Translations under genes and position numbers: made by a program
Part shown: positions 56,291 through 64,000 of the stretch, piece by piece
Position numbering within the stretch: position 1 is the stretch's first letter
Layout: each line of letters opens with the position of its first letter
The notes under the pieces: model-generated
Databases searched by the model: none
Told to the model about the DNA's origin: nothing
The model's input: only the letters and a program-made list of their open reading frames with translations
NCBI RefSeq assembly: GCF_900182985.1
Contig: NZ_FXUY01000002.1
Location: 188,501-252,500 of the forward strand
Length of the DNA stretch: 64,000 bases
Origin: Pseudomonas helmanticensis
GTDB lineage: Bacteria; Pseudomonadota; Gammaproteobacteria; Pseudomonadales; Pseudomonadaceae
Reading direction: 5' to 3'

Positions 56291-56937
56291 TGGGAGAGAA
56301 AGTTCAGTCGATAGACGCCGATGAAGTTGGGGTTGGCTGCGTCGGGTATCCATCGGGTGTCCTTCCATGTCATGAGTTGCTGCAGGCTTGCCGAACGCAT
56401 GCCGTTGTCAGTCGGGGTGGTGGTGCCGGTGTGATAGGCGATGTAGCGGCCCATCCAGATCATCAGGTGCTGGTCGTCGCCCTGATCGAAAAACATCAAG
56501 TCACCGGGCCGCGCCTGCGACACGTCGCGGCTGACCAGATGGCTGTTGAACTGAATCAGTTTGATCGCATTGACGTACGGCCCAACCTTGCCGCCGCCCT
56601 GCTGCCATTGCTGGGCGAGCTTGCGTTGGTCATCGCTGAGCGACAATTCCGGCGGCAAATAGCGGTTGGACAGACCATTGCTGCGCAGCCATTTGTCGTC
56701 GTGGACTTTCAATGCTTCGTTGGCGGCAAAGCGCACCAGCCCGGCACAATCCTGCTGATACCAGCGCGGGCTCGGACCCTGGCTCAGTTGCTCCTGGGCG
56801 ATGCGCACGAACCAGGCGCGAAACACCTGGGATTGCGCAGGGTCCAGCGCCGGTGCTTCGACGGCGCGGGCACCCGCACTGAGCAACAGCGCGAGCAGGC
56901 CGAGGCTGCGGATCAGTGCGGTCACAGCGCTTTCCAT
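56287..56937 (-). CDS. magC: DUF1175 (YfaT-type) protein, NlpC/P60-like
   Basis: A 216-residue secreted protein with an N-terminal signal ([17 protein letters not shown]). It shows a papain/NlpC-like pattern: C64 in [15 protein letters not shown], then [29 protein letters not shown] with H157 and H169. This suggests a cysteine peptidase or amidase acting on cell-wall peptides, but the family is formally uncharacterised. The start MESAVTAL at 56937 overlaps the DUF2138 gene by 16 bases and its stop overlaps the macroglobulin start, so production is tightly coupled. Confidence 0.87.
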   Translation of the reverse strand: MESAVTALIRSLGLLALLLSAGARAVEAPALDPAQSQVFRAWFVRIAQEQLSQGPSPRWYQQDCAGLVRFAANEALKVHDDKWLRSNGLSNRYLPPELSLSDDQRKLAQQWQQGGGKVGPYVNAIKLIQFNSHLVSRDVSQARPGDLMFFDQGDDQHLMIWMGRYIAYHTGTTTPTDNGMRSASLQQLMTWKDTRWIPDAANPNFIGVYRLNFLSQ

Positions 56938-58634
56938 TCCAGCGGCAACCACTGCCAGTGGCCGTCGGGCTCGCTGCCTTCAGGCAGGGTCAGCGCGTAT
57001 TTGCCGTAGCCGCTGAGAGTGTGCAGTTTCGGGATCAGGTAGGTTTGCGCGGCGTTGTAGAACACCGGTTCCATGTCCTGCGGCAGGCTGTCGAGGGTTT
57101 CCTGCTGCATCAACTGCGCCATCGAATCCGGGCCGAAGTAGATTGGCATCAGCACATCTTTGGGCAGCACGTCGGCCATTGGCGGGAAGCGCTTGTCGAG
57201 GGTGCCGAGGGCTTTGTCGACGAGTTTGTCGTCGAGGGAAAACAGCAGCGTCGAGCCGTGACGGGCGAGGCTGACTTTCATGAACGCCTTGCCGGAAATC
57301 GCGTCCGGGTTCTCGGCAGTCTTCGCCGCATACGGGCCGAAGTTGGAGCTGACCTGACGCTGCCAGACGTGGTTCTGGCCTTCTTGTTTCTCGACCACCG
57401 GGAAGACGTTTTCGTCGACATTGGCTTCGAACGCTCCGACCATCGAGCCGAACAATTTACCGAGGTCGCCGTCGAGTTTGCTGCTGTCCTCATCTTTAAG
57501 GCTAGCCACCAATAGCGGCGTGTACAAACGCGAATCGGCGTACCAGCACAGGCCCGCCGCGCCGGCCACGTGTTCGGTGAGGGTTTGCGCCACGGCTTCT
57601 TCGGCGCCGAGTTTCACCAGCAATGGCTTTTGCGGCTCGGCAGCCACGGGCAGGGTTACGCAAGCACTGGCGCCGAGCGGCATGGCTTGCCAGACCGGTT
57701 TGAAATCGAAGTCGGGTTGGTTTTCCAGTTCGTCCATGGCGAGATAGCTGTGCCAGCCCTTGTCGTCCATGTCAAAACGCAGCCCGGCGAAGTTCGGGAT
57801 GAAGCGCTGATAACCCATGGCGAGGACGCTGGAATTCACCGACAGACGCTGTTTGGTTTCCGGTGTTTTCGCCGGCAGACCGAACGCTTCAGGAAAGAGT
57901 TTTTCGCCGTTGAGCAGCGCCGCCAGCGCTTGCGGGGAGACATGACCGGACTCTTCGGAGGCGCCACTTTCAGGGTCGTAATATTTGGCGGGATTGGACA
58001 GCACCACCAACTTGTCACCATGAGAGGCGAACAACAGGGCTTTGCTGGCGTTGTAGGTCAGCTGGTACAACGGCACCGTGTCGCCACCGACCTTGAGTTC
58101 CGCCATTTGGCTAAGCTGCGTGTCATCCAGCGCAACCTTCGCCAATGGCTCAAGCAATTTGGCCAACCCGCCGCGATCCATCACCAACAGAAAATCCTTC
58201 AAGCGACCGTCAGCCCCGCGCCACAGTGCGACATCGGCCGGTTGGTCGAAAAGCTGTTCGATCAGGCTGTCCTGCAGTTTCAGGTCATGCTCGTAGATGA
58301 TCCGGCGCAGGCTGCCGATCAAGCCGAGACGATCGGCATGGGTCTCGTAATAGAAGACGAAATCTTCGGTAAGCGTGGCTTTGAGGAACGGCACCGTCAG
58401 CAGATCCTTGGGCAACTGGCTCAAGGAGCGGGTTTCCAGCAAGGCATCCGGTCGGCTCAAGCCAAGCTTGTCACTGGCCAGTTCCGCCGGCGGCGCTTTG
58501 GGCTTGTGCAAAAACCAGCCAAGACCGCCCGCCACCCCGGCCACCAGGCACAGCCCGACCAGCAGCAACGGCCATTTGCGGGAAGGTGGAGTCGCTGGCG
58601 TTTCGGCAGCTGGAGTCACAGTGTTATCACTCAT
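56922..58634 (-). CDS. magB: DUF2138 (YfaA-type) membrane-anchored protein
   Basis: A 570-residue protein with a short cytoplasmic tail, one membrane helix near residues 20-42 ([22 protein letters not shown]) and a large periplasmic part. [23 protein letters not shown] opens the conserved domain, and ALNLY-type enzymatic motifs are not apparent. It probably holds the complex at the inner membrane, but this is inferred from topology and operon context only. The start MSDNTVTPA at 58634 follows the first operon gene by 36 bases. Confidence 0.85.
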   Translation of the reverse strand: MSDNTVTPAAETPATPPSRKWPLLLVGLCLVAGVAGGLGWFLHKPKAPPAELASDKLGLSRPDALLETRSLSQLPKDLLTVPFLKATLTEDFVFYYETHADRLGLIGSLRRIIYEHDLKLQDSLIEQLFDQPADVALWRGADGRLKDFLLVMDRGGLAKLLEPLAKVALDDTQLSQMAELKVGGDTVPLYQLTYNASKALLFASHGDKLVVLSNPAKYYDPESGASEESGHVSPQALAALLNGEKLFPEAFGLPAKTPETKQRLSVNSSVLAMGYQRFIPNFAGLRFDMDDKGWHSYLAMDELENQPDFDFKPVWQAMPLGASACVTLPVAAEPQKPLLVKLGAEEAVAQTLTEHVAGAAGLCWYADSRLYTPLLVASLKDEDSSKLDGDLGKLFGSMVGAFEANVDENVFPVVEKQEGQNHVWQRQVSSNFGPYAAKTAENPDAISGKAFMKVSLARHGSTLLFSLDDKLVDKALGTLDKRFPPMADVLPKDVLMPIYFGPDSMAQLMQQETLDSLPQDMEPVFYNAAQTYLIPKLHTLSGYGKYALTLPEGSEPDGHWQWLPLEWKAL

Positions 58635-58670
58635 CGTTAACAAAACCCGATTTCATCCGTGGCGGGATGC

Positions 58671-59462
58671 TTAATAGTTGAAAGTCTTGACCAGCAGCAG
58701 ATCACCGATCGCCCGCAGGGGCACGATGAACGTTTCGCGTTTTTCGTTGACGGTGTTTTCGTTGAGCACCAGCGTGATTTGCGAGGTGATCACCTCGTTC
58801 TGATTGCTGGTCTCCTCGAAGTTATAGCCGCCGTTGCCGAAGTTGCCCCAATAGTTGACGTAAACCAGATAGGTGCCATGCAGCGGCGCGGTCATGGTGA
58901 ACATTTCCGGGCCGGGGCCATCGACACCATCCGGGTCGAGACCACCGCCATTGCTCAGCGCCGGCTGCGCCCAAAAGGCATGCTGACCGTCGGGCGTGAC
59001 AATGTGCAGATCGAGTTCGGCCTTCGGATCGTCCCATCCCAAGACAAGACGAATCCGCGCCGGCGTGCGCAAGTTATTTGCTTCATAAAATTGCACGCGT
59101 TTCAGCGACTGGCCTTCGGCGCTGATCACCTCGACACTGTTGGAGCCGGCGCCGAACGCGTACGGCCGGGCGAAACGGCCTTGGTCGTCGGTGTACAGAT
59201 TCAGTGGATTGCCATTCACGGCGAGGCTGTGCGGCGGGCGCATATGGCCGATGGCTTTGAGCTGGCCCTGGATCATCGTGCGATTGCGCTGGATGCCGCG
59301 ATCGATCGGCGGCGTCGGGTAGGCGACTTGCGGATTTTCCGTGCGATCGAGCAGGCCGTGATAACGCCAGCCGCCCACCGGTTCCGACAGTTCAGCGCTC
59401 GGCGCGGCCGAAAGCGCGGGCGCGCAGGCCAAGCCGATCAGCAGCCAAAAAAATGAACGCAT
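58671..59462 (-). CDS. magA: YfaP-type DUF2135 protein (mag operon first gene)
   Basis: A 263-residue secreted protein starting with a signal peptide MRSFFWLLIGLACAPALSA. The DUF2135 domain shows RIRLVLGWDDPKAELDLHIV, NGGGLDPDGVDGPGPEMFTM and GTYLVYVNYWGNFGNGGYNF. It shares the same domain order and many identical positions with the last gene of the operon, so the two arose by duplication. The start at 59462 is fixed by the signal peptide; longer upstream frames lack support. The divergent gap to fic carries its promoter. Confidence 0.87.
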   Translation of the reverse strand: MRSFFWLLIGLACAPALSAAPSAELSEPVGGWRYHGLLDRTENPQVAYPTPPIDRGIQRNRTMIQGQLKAIGHMRPPHSLAVNGNPLNLYTDDQGRFARPYAFGAGSNSVEVISAEGQSLKRVQFYEANNLRTPARIRLVLGWDDPKAELDLHIVTPDGQHAFWAQPALSNGGGLDPDGVDGPGPEMFTMTAPLHGTYLVYVNYWGNFGNGGYNFEETSNQNEVITSQITLVLNENTVNEKRETFIVPLRAIGDLLLVKTFNY

Positions 59463-59654
59463 GTAATGCCTCCTGCCATGCCTGAACGAAACCTTGCACC
59501 CGATCCTCGGTACTTCACAGCGGTGAAACTGCGTTTCGTCTGAAAGACCCGTGACTATCGGGTCGTAGAAGGCGCGAAGATTAGCCATTCGGTGGTTTTT
59601 TAACAATCGGATACATGTGCTTTTGCTGTAGGAATCCAGCCAACCCGGTGGACG

Positions 59655-59718
59655 GTGAGCCGAATAGGCGTCATATTCGGCTCACAAAATGAGCCGAATA
59701 GCTTTTCTATTCGGCTCA
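59655..59718. promoter_or_regulatory. Two palindromic operator-like sites before fic
   Basis: Four copies of the half-site TGAGCCGAATA or its complement lie in 64 bp: GTGAGCCGAATA(G)...ATATTCGGCTCAC (59655-59685) and TGAGCCGAATAG-CTTTT-CTATTCGGCTCA (59690-59718). The second ends 20 bases before the fic ATG. Arms of 12 bp are nearly or fully perfect. They most likely bind the C-terminal HTH of the Fic protein itself or a dedicated repressor. Confidence 0.8.
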
Positions 59719-59738
59719 CGGACTCACGGCAGGTATAA

Positions 59739-60872
59739 ATGGCAGCTCACTGGATCTGGCAACAGCCCGACTGGCCCGACTTCAACTGGCAGGCAGAACG
59801 CCTGGCACCGTTGTTGCGCGAGTGTGTACAGGCACAAGGTCAGTTGATGGGTATGGCCGGTTCAGTAGGCGATTCTTTGGGGGCTCAGACCGAACTGGAT
59901 GCCCTTTTGCAGAATATCGTGACGTCTTCGGCCATCGAAGGTGAGCAACTGAATGTTGGCTCCGTACGGTCGTCCTTGGCGCGACGTTTGGGCCTGGAGT
60001 TGATCGACGGCTATAAAGTCAGTCAACGCAGTGAAGGTCTGGCGCAGCTCATGCTTGATGCCACCCGTCGATTTGCCGAACCGTTGACGCTGGAACGCCT
60101 GCTGGAATGGCACCAATGGCTGTTTCCCGATCAAGAAGCCGGCCTTACTGCGCGCTCAATGCATGTGGGTGCGCTGCGCGGTGATGAGCCAATGCAGGTG
60201 GTATCGGGTCGCATTGATCGTCCAACGGTTCATTTCGAGGCGCCACCTCGCCAAGGTCTTGAGCAGCAGCTCGACCCATTTCTCCAATGGTTCGAGGCCA
60301 GCCAGCATCAGACAGCACTGGACCCGATGCTACGCGCGGGCATCGCCCATTTCTGGTTTGTCACTTTGCATCCGTTTGACGATGGCAACGGTCGCCTGAC
60401 CCGCACCATCACTGATCTGGCGCTGGCACAGGGCGAAGCGCAAGCCATCCGTTTCTACGCCATGTCGGCGAGCATTCTGGATGATCGTTCCGGCTACTAT
60501 CGGATTCTGGAGTCAAGCCAGAAAGCCACACTGGATATCACAGAGTGGCTCACATGGTTTTTGCAAACGTTGCTACGTAGTCTGCAAGAAGCCATCACCC
60601 GGATTGAAAGCGTGCTGGGCAAGACGCGTTTCTGGCAGGCACACCGCGAGTCCGAACTTTCGGCGGAGCAGGTCAAAGTGCTCAATCGCCTGCTCGACGG
60701 CGGCGAGCGGGGCTTTGAGCACGGCATCAGTGCCGGGCAATATCAAGCAGTGGCGAAAGTGTCGAAGGCCACAGCGACCCGCCACCTCGCGGAGTTGCTG
60801 GAGAAAGGCTGCCTGCAACGCTTACCGGGAGGTGGTCGGAGCACGCGCTATCAAATTCGTTATCCGGATTAG
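59739..60872 (+). CDS. Fic family AMPylase with C-terminal winged helix
   Basis: Fic proteins transfer AMP (or another nucleotide part) to target hydroxyls. The 377-residue protein has the active motif HPFDDGNGRLTR with H211, an N-terminal DUF4172-like part, and an inhibitory helix motif SSAIEGE (S63-E67-G68), which marks class II Fic proteins kept off by their own Glu. The last 90 residues (KVSKATATRHLAELLEKGCL and neighbours) form a winged helix. Together with palindromic sites just upstream this suggests self-regulated expression. It lies between the mag operon and xseB and has normal base composition. Targets are unknown. Confidence 0.92.
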   Translation: MAAHWIWQQPDWPDFNWQAERLAPLLRECVQAQGQLMGMAGSVGDSLGAQTELDALLQNIVTSSAIEGEQLNVGSVRSSLARRLGLELIDGYKVSQRSEGLAQLMLDATRRFAEPLTLERLLEWHQWLFPDQEAGLTARSMHVGALRGDEPMQVVSGRIDRPTVHFEAPPRQGLEQQLDPFLQWFEASQHQTALDPMLRAGIAHFWFVTLHPFDDGNGRLTRTITDLALAQGEAQAIRFYAMSASILDDRSGYYRILESSQKATLDITEWLTWFLQTLLRSLQEAITRIESVLGKTRFWQAHRESELSAEQVKVLNRLLDGGERGFEHGISAGQYQAVAKVSKATATRHLAELLEKGCLQRLPGGGRSTRYQIRYPD

Positions 60873-60890
60873 CACTGACAATGCCCACCT

Positions 60891-61022
60891 GTGGCGAGGG
60901 GATTTATCCCCGTTGGGCTGCGCAGCAGCCCCAAAAGCTACGAGCACCTATTTTCAGGTCTACCGAGTCAGCATTGATTACGACTGCTGCGCAGCCGAAC
61001 GGGGATAAATCCCCTCGCCACA
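60891..61022. repeat. REPIN, third class (GTGGCGAGGGGATTTATCCCCG)
   Basis: Arms GTGGCGAGGGGATTTATCCC and the reverse complement enclose about 90 nt, with an inner GCTGCGCAGCAG palindrome. This is a widely seen pseudomonad intergenic element and a third REP family in the window. Confidence 0.9.
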
Positions 61023-61172
61023 TTGGATCTTTGTTTTCACATTGGATCTTTGTTTTCACATGGGATTTGTTCTCTCAAGGGATCTTTGTATTCAGCCCAG
61101 ATCTTTGCTCTGCACAAGGGATCTTTTCATTCATAGGGGATCTTTATCCTGCACAAAGGATCATTTGTTCTG
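61023..61172. repeat. Degenerate 19-20 bp tandem array (GGATCTTTGTTTTCACA)
   Basis: About eight units: TTGGATCTTTGTTTTCACA twice exactly (61023-61041, 61042-61060), then variants GGGATTTGTTCTCTCAA, GGGATCTTTGTATTCAGCC, CAGATCTTTGCTCTGCACAA, GGGATCTTTTCATTCATAGG, GGATCTTTATCCTGCACAAA and GGATCATTTGTTCTGG. It fills the gap between fic and xseB, directly after a REPIN, and its promoter-side end comes within 90 bp of the xseB start. Confidence 0.85.
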
Positions 61173-61255
61173 GCGCGCATCGCCCTGCTCATTTGCCCAC
61201 AACCCCCCTATCTGCTAGTGTCGCGCCGGTTTAACGTCAACCGGAAATCGCCGCC

Positions 61256-61498
61256 ATGGCCCGCAAAAAAGCTGCACTGGATTTCGAACAGTCCCTCGCC
61301 GACCTGCAAACATTGGTCGAGCGTCTGGAGAACGGTGAATTGTCGCTGGAAGACTCGCTGACCGCTTTCGAGCAGGGCATCGGTCTGACCCGTGACTGCC
61401 AGGCAGCGCTGGCGCAAGCCGAGCAGAAGGTGCAAGTGCTGCTGGAGCGCGATGGCGAACTCGCCGAGGAACCCTTCGACGCGGAACAGCCAGAATGA
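61256..61498 (+). CDS. xseB: Exodeoxyribonuclease VII small subunit
   Basis: XseB is the small helical subunit that wraps the XseA large subunit in the single-strand-specific exonuclease VII. The 80-residue protein has the family core [20 protein letters not shown] and [16 protein letters not shown]. It starts the xseB-ispA-dxs operon with an ATGA overlap to ispA. A repeat-rich region lies upstream, where its promoter must be. Confidence 0.96.
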   Translation: MARKKAALDFEQSLADLQTLVERLENGELSLEDSLTAFEQGIGLTRDCQAALAQAEQKVQVLLERDGELAEEPFDAEQPE

Positions 61499-62382
61499 TT
61501 GCGGCGTATACGGCGAGCAGCCAGACCCGGGTCAACGCAGCGCTGGAAACCCTGTTCAATGCGCCGCTGCCGGAGCTGGCGCGGCTTTACGAAGCCATGC
61601 GCTACAGCGTGATGAACGGCGGCAAACGCGTGCGACCGCTGCTGGCCTACGCGGCGTGCGAAGCGCTCGGTGGCAAGGCTGAGCAAGCCAACGGCGCCGC
61701 CTGCGCAGTCGAGTTGATCCACGCTTATTCGCTGGTGCACGACGATTTGCCGGCGATGGACGACGACGATCTGCGCCGCGGCCAGCCGACCACCCACAAA
61801 AAATTCGACGAAGCTTGCGCGATTCTTGCCGGCGACGGGTTGCAGAGTCTGGCGTTCAGCGCCCTGCTCGATCCGCGCCTGAGCGATTGCAGCAGCGACA
61901 TCCGCCTGCAAATGGTCACCGCGCTGGCTCACGCCGCAGGCCCGGCGGGCATGGTCGGCGGTCAGGCCATCGACCTCGGTTCGGTCGGCCTCAAGCTCGA
62001 TCAACGAGCCCTCGAACAGATGCACCGGCACAAGACCGGCGCGCTGATCGAAGTCAGCGTCAAACTCGGCGCTCTGGCCAGCGGCCGTGTCGAGCAGGAT
62101 GAACTCCGCGCCCTGCAGACTTATGCACAGGCCATCGGTCTGGCCTTTCAGGTGCAGGACGACATCCTCGACGTCGAAAGCGATACCGAAACCCTCGGTA
62201 AACGCCAGGGCGCCGACATTGCCCGGGACAAGCCGACCTACCCGGCCCTGCTTGGTCTCGACGCCGCCAAAGCCTACGCGCTGGAACTGCGCGATCAGGC
62301 CCTGCATGCCCTGCGACCGTTTGACGCGGCAGCCGAGCCCTTGCGCGAGCTGGCACGGTATATCGTCGAGCGCCGCAGCTGA
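61495..62382 (+). CDS. ispA: Farnesyl diphosphate synthase (polyprenyl synthetase)
   Basis: IspA condenses isopentenyl and dimethylallyl diphosphates to geranyl and farnesyl diphosphates. The 295-residue protein has the first Asp-rich motif in [18 protein letters not shown], the second in [15 protein letters not shown], and [15 protein letters not shown] near the N-terminus. It overlaps xseB and precedes dxs by 91 bases in the conserved isoprenoid operon. Confidence 0.96.
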   Translation: MIAAYTASSQTRVNAALETLFNAPLPELARLYEAMRYSVMNGGKRVRPLLAYAACEALGGKAEQANGAACAVELIHAYSLVHDDLPAMDDDDLRRGQPTTHKKFDEACAILAGDGLQSLAFSALLDPRLSDCSSDIRLQMVTALAHAAGPAGMVGGQAIDLGSVGLKLDQRALEQMHRHKTGALIEVSVKLGALASGRVEQDELRALQTYAQAIGLAFQVQDDILDVESDTETLGKRQGADIARDKPTYPALLGLDAAKAYALELRDQALHALRPFDAAAEPLRELARYIVERRS

Positions 62383-62473
62383 CGGCGAATCCGCCAAAAA
62401 AGACCAACGCGTGGGCAGGGGGCGATGCATCAGGTAAACTGCCGCATCTTCTATACCTATAACGATTCGCCTG

Positions 62474-64000
62474 ATGCCCACGACGTTTCATGAGATTCCC
62501 CGCAAGCGCCCGACCACGCCCCTGCTCGACCGCGCGAATACGCCGGACGGCCTGCGCCGGTTAGGCGAAGCCGAGCTGGAAACCCTGGCCGATGAGTTGC
62601 GCCTGGAATTGCTCTACACGGTCGGTCAGACCGGTGGGCATTTCGGTGCCGGCCTGGGCGTGATCGAGCTGACCATCGCGCTGCATTACGTCTTCGACAC
62701 GCCGGACGACCGTCTGCTGTGGGACGTCGGGCATCAGGCGTATCCGCACAAGATCCTCACCGGTCGCCGCGAGCGCATGGGCACGCTGCGCCAGAAGGAC
62801 GGCATTGCCGCTTTCCCGCGTCGCGCCGAGAGCGAGTACGACACCTTTGGCGTCGGCCACTCCAGCACCTCGATCAGCGCCGCGCTGGGCATGGCCATTG
62901 CCGCCCGCCTGCAGAACAGTGATCGCAAGGCAATCGCCGTGATCGGCGACGGTGCGTTGACCGCCGGCATGGCTTTCGAGGCGCTGAACCACGCGCCGGA
63001 AGTGAACGCCAACATGCTGGTGATCCTCAACGACAACGACATGTCGATCTCGCGCAATGTCGGCGGCCTGTCCAATTATCTGGCGAAGATCCTTTCCAGC
63101 CGCACCTACGCGAGCATGCGTGAAGGCAGCAAAAAGGTCCTGTCGCGCCTGCCCGGCGCCTGGGAAATCGCCCGTCGTACCGAAGAATACGCAAAGGGCA
63201 TGCTGGTTCCCGGCACGCTGTTCGAAGAGCTGGGCTGGAACTACATCGGCCCGATCGACGGCCATGACCTGCCGACCCTGATCGCGACGCTGCGCAACAT
63301 GCGTGACCTCAAAGGCCCGCAGTTCCTGCACATCGTCACCAAGAAAGGCAAGGGTTTCGCCCCGGCGGAAGTCGACCCGATCGGTTACCACGCCATCACC
63401 AAACTGGAACCACTGGACGCTCCGGCCGCTGCGCCGAAGAAAGCTGGCGGGCCGAAGTATTCGGCAGTGTTCGGTGAATGGCTGTGCGACATGGCCGCTG
63501 CTGACCCACGCTTGGTCGGGATCACCCCGGCGATGAAGGAAGGCTCGGATCTGGTCGCATTCAGCGAACGTTTCCCGCTGCGCTACTTCGACGTGGCGAT
63601 CGCCGAGCAACACGCGGTGACGTTCGCTGCCGGCATGGCTTGCGAAGGCGCGAAACCAGTAGTGGCGATCTATTCGACGTTCCTGCAGCGTGGTTACGAC
63701 CAACTGGTGCATGACGTCGCGGTGCAGAACCTCGACGTGCTGTTCGCTATCGACCGTGCCGGTCTGGTCGGCGAAGACGGCCCGACCCACGCTGGCAGCT
63801 TCGATCTGTCGTACCTGCGTTGCATCCCGGGCATGGTCATCATGACCCCGAGCGATGAAAACGAACTGCGCAAAATGCTCACCACCGGCCACCTCTACAA
63901 CGGCCCGGCGGCAGTGCGTTATCCACGCGGCAACGGCCCGAACGCAACCATCGAGAAAGACTTGCAGCCAATCGAAATCGGCAAGGGCATCGTCCGTCGC
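62474..64000 (+). CDS. dxs: 1-deoxy-D-xylulose-5-phosphate synthase (3' end beyond the window)
   Basis: DXS joins pyruvate and glyceraldehyde 3-phosphate with thiamine diphosphate in the first step of the MEP pathway. The visible 509 codons cover most of a protein of about 630. Motifs: [35 protein letters not shown], the ThDP/Mg motif [15 protein letters not shown] followed by LNDNDMSIS, and the Glu region [31 protein letters not shown] starts the last domain. It begins [13 protein letters not shown] at 62474 and is the third gene of the xseB-ispA-dxs operon. Confidence 0.96.
   Translation, partial: MPTTFHEIPRKRPTTPLLDRANTPDGLRRLGEAELETLADELRLELLYTVGQTGGHFGAGLGVIELTIALHYVFDTPDDRLLWDVGHQAYPHKILTGRRERMGTLRQKDGIAAFPRRAESEYDTFGVGHSSTSISAALGMAIAARLQNSDRKAIAVIGDGALTAGMAFEALNHAPEVNANMLVILNDNDMSISRNVGGLSNYLAKILSSRTYASMREGSKKVLSRLPGAWEIARRTEEYAKGMLVPGTLFEELGWNYIGPIDGHDLPTLIATLRNMRDLKGPQFLHIVTKKGKGFAPAEVDPIGYHAITKLEPLDAPAAAPKKAGGPKYSAVFGEWLCDMAAADPRLVGITPAMKEGSDLVAFSERFPLRYFDVAIAEQHAVTFAAGMACEGAKPVVAIYSTFLQRGYDQLVHDVAVQNLDVLFAIDRAGLVGEDGPTHAGSFDLSYLRCIPGMVIMTPSDENELRKMLTTGHLYNGPAAVRYPRGNGPNATIEKDLQPIEIGKGIVRR

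Overview
The window is a high-GC gammaproteobacterial chromosome segment. Protein sequences, gene order and the families of dispersed palindromes (REP/REPIN) point to the Pseudomonas fluorescens group. From memory, the backbone follows the P. aeruginosa PA3988-PA4044 order (lptE-holA ... lipA-lipB-dacC-rlpA-mltB-rodA-mrdA-rlmH-rsfS-nadD-proA ... ubiX-mpl, the ethanolamine cluster, dedA-mtfA-ppa ... xseB-ispA-dxs), with extra genes inserted.

Layout. 1-2.8 kb: end of lptE, holA, the ribosome-rescue gene arfA with an intragenic hairpin, and a lipoprotein lytic transglycosylase. 2.8-15.4 kb, minus strand: an LD-carboxypeptidase, then (in transcription order) proA-nadD-rsfS-rlmH-mrdA-rodA-mltB-rlpA-dacC-ybeD-lipB-lipA, combining cell elongation/murein genes with lipoylation and housekeeping genes. 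15.6-25.1 kb: a 3-methyladenine glycosylase, a DedA-PAP2 fusion, a LON-domain protein, an lrgAB pair, a MaoC protein, an unusual MORN-repeat plus C13-peptidase lipoprotein, an NAD(P)-binding protein, a YceK-like lipoprotein, ubiX and mpl. 25.2-33.5 kb: an ethanolamine regulon made of a sigma-54 activator, acetaldehyde dehydrogenase, permease and eutBC, with two good -24/-12 promoters and a 10-bp inverted repeat that is a likely activator site. 33.7-37.4 kb: GNAT, DedA, MtfA, Ppa and an XRE-S24 repressor with its own operator-like palindromes.

37.8-47.4 kb is an accessory, defence-type island of lower and different base composition. It holds a ClpP-fold (SDH family) serine protease, a type I restriction-modification system (hsdR-hsdM-hsdS), and a DarT-DarG DNA ADP-ribosylation toxin-antitoxin operon preceded by a translationally coupled fragment that looks like the C-terminal half of a second, different DarT. 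No integrase, transposase, tRNA or clear attachment site was found.

47.6-64 kb returns to backbone-like sequence. It contains a membrane diguanylate cyclase, a small lipoprotein, the six-gene mag (yfa-type) operon around a bacterial alpha-2-macroglobulin that lacks its thioester cysteine, a Fic protein with two palindromic operator-like sites in its promoter, a 19-20 bp degenerate tandem array, and xseB-ispA-dxs (dxs runs off the end).

Repeats are a major component: seven copies of one REPIN family, two of a second, single copies of two more, and a 102-bp tandem hairpin array beside the ethanolamine regulator gene. No RAYT transposase lies in the window. All family assignments are from reading the sequence; no database search was run.
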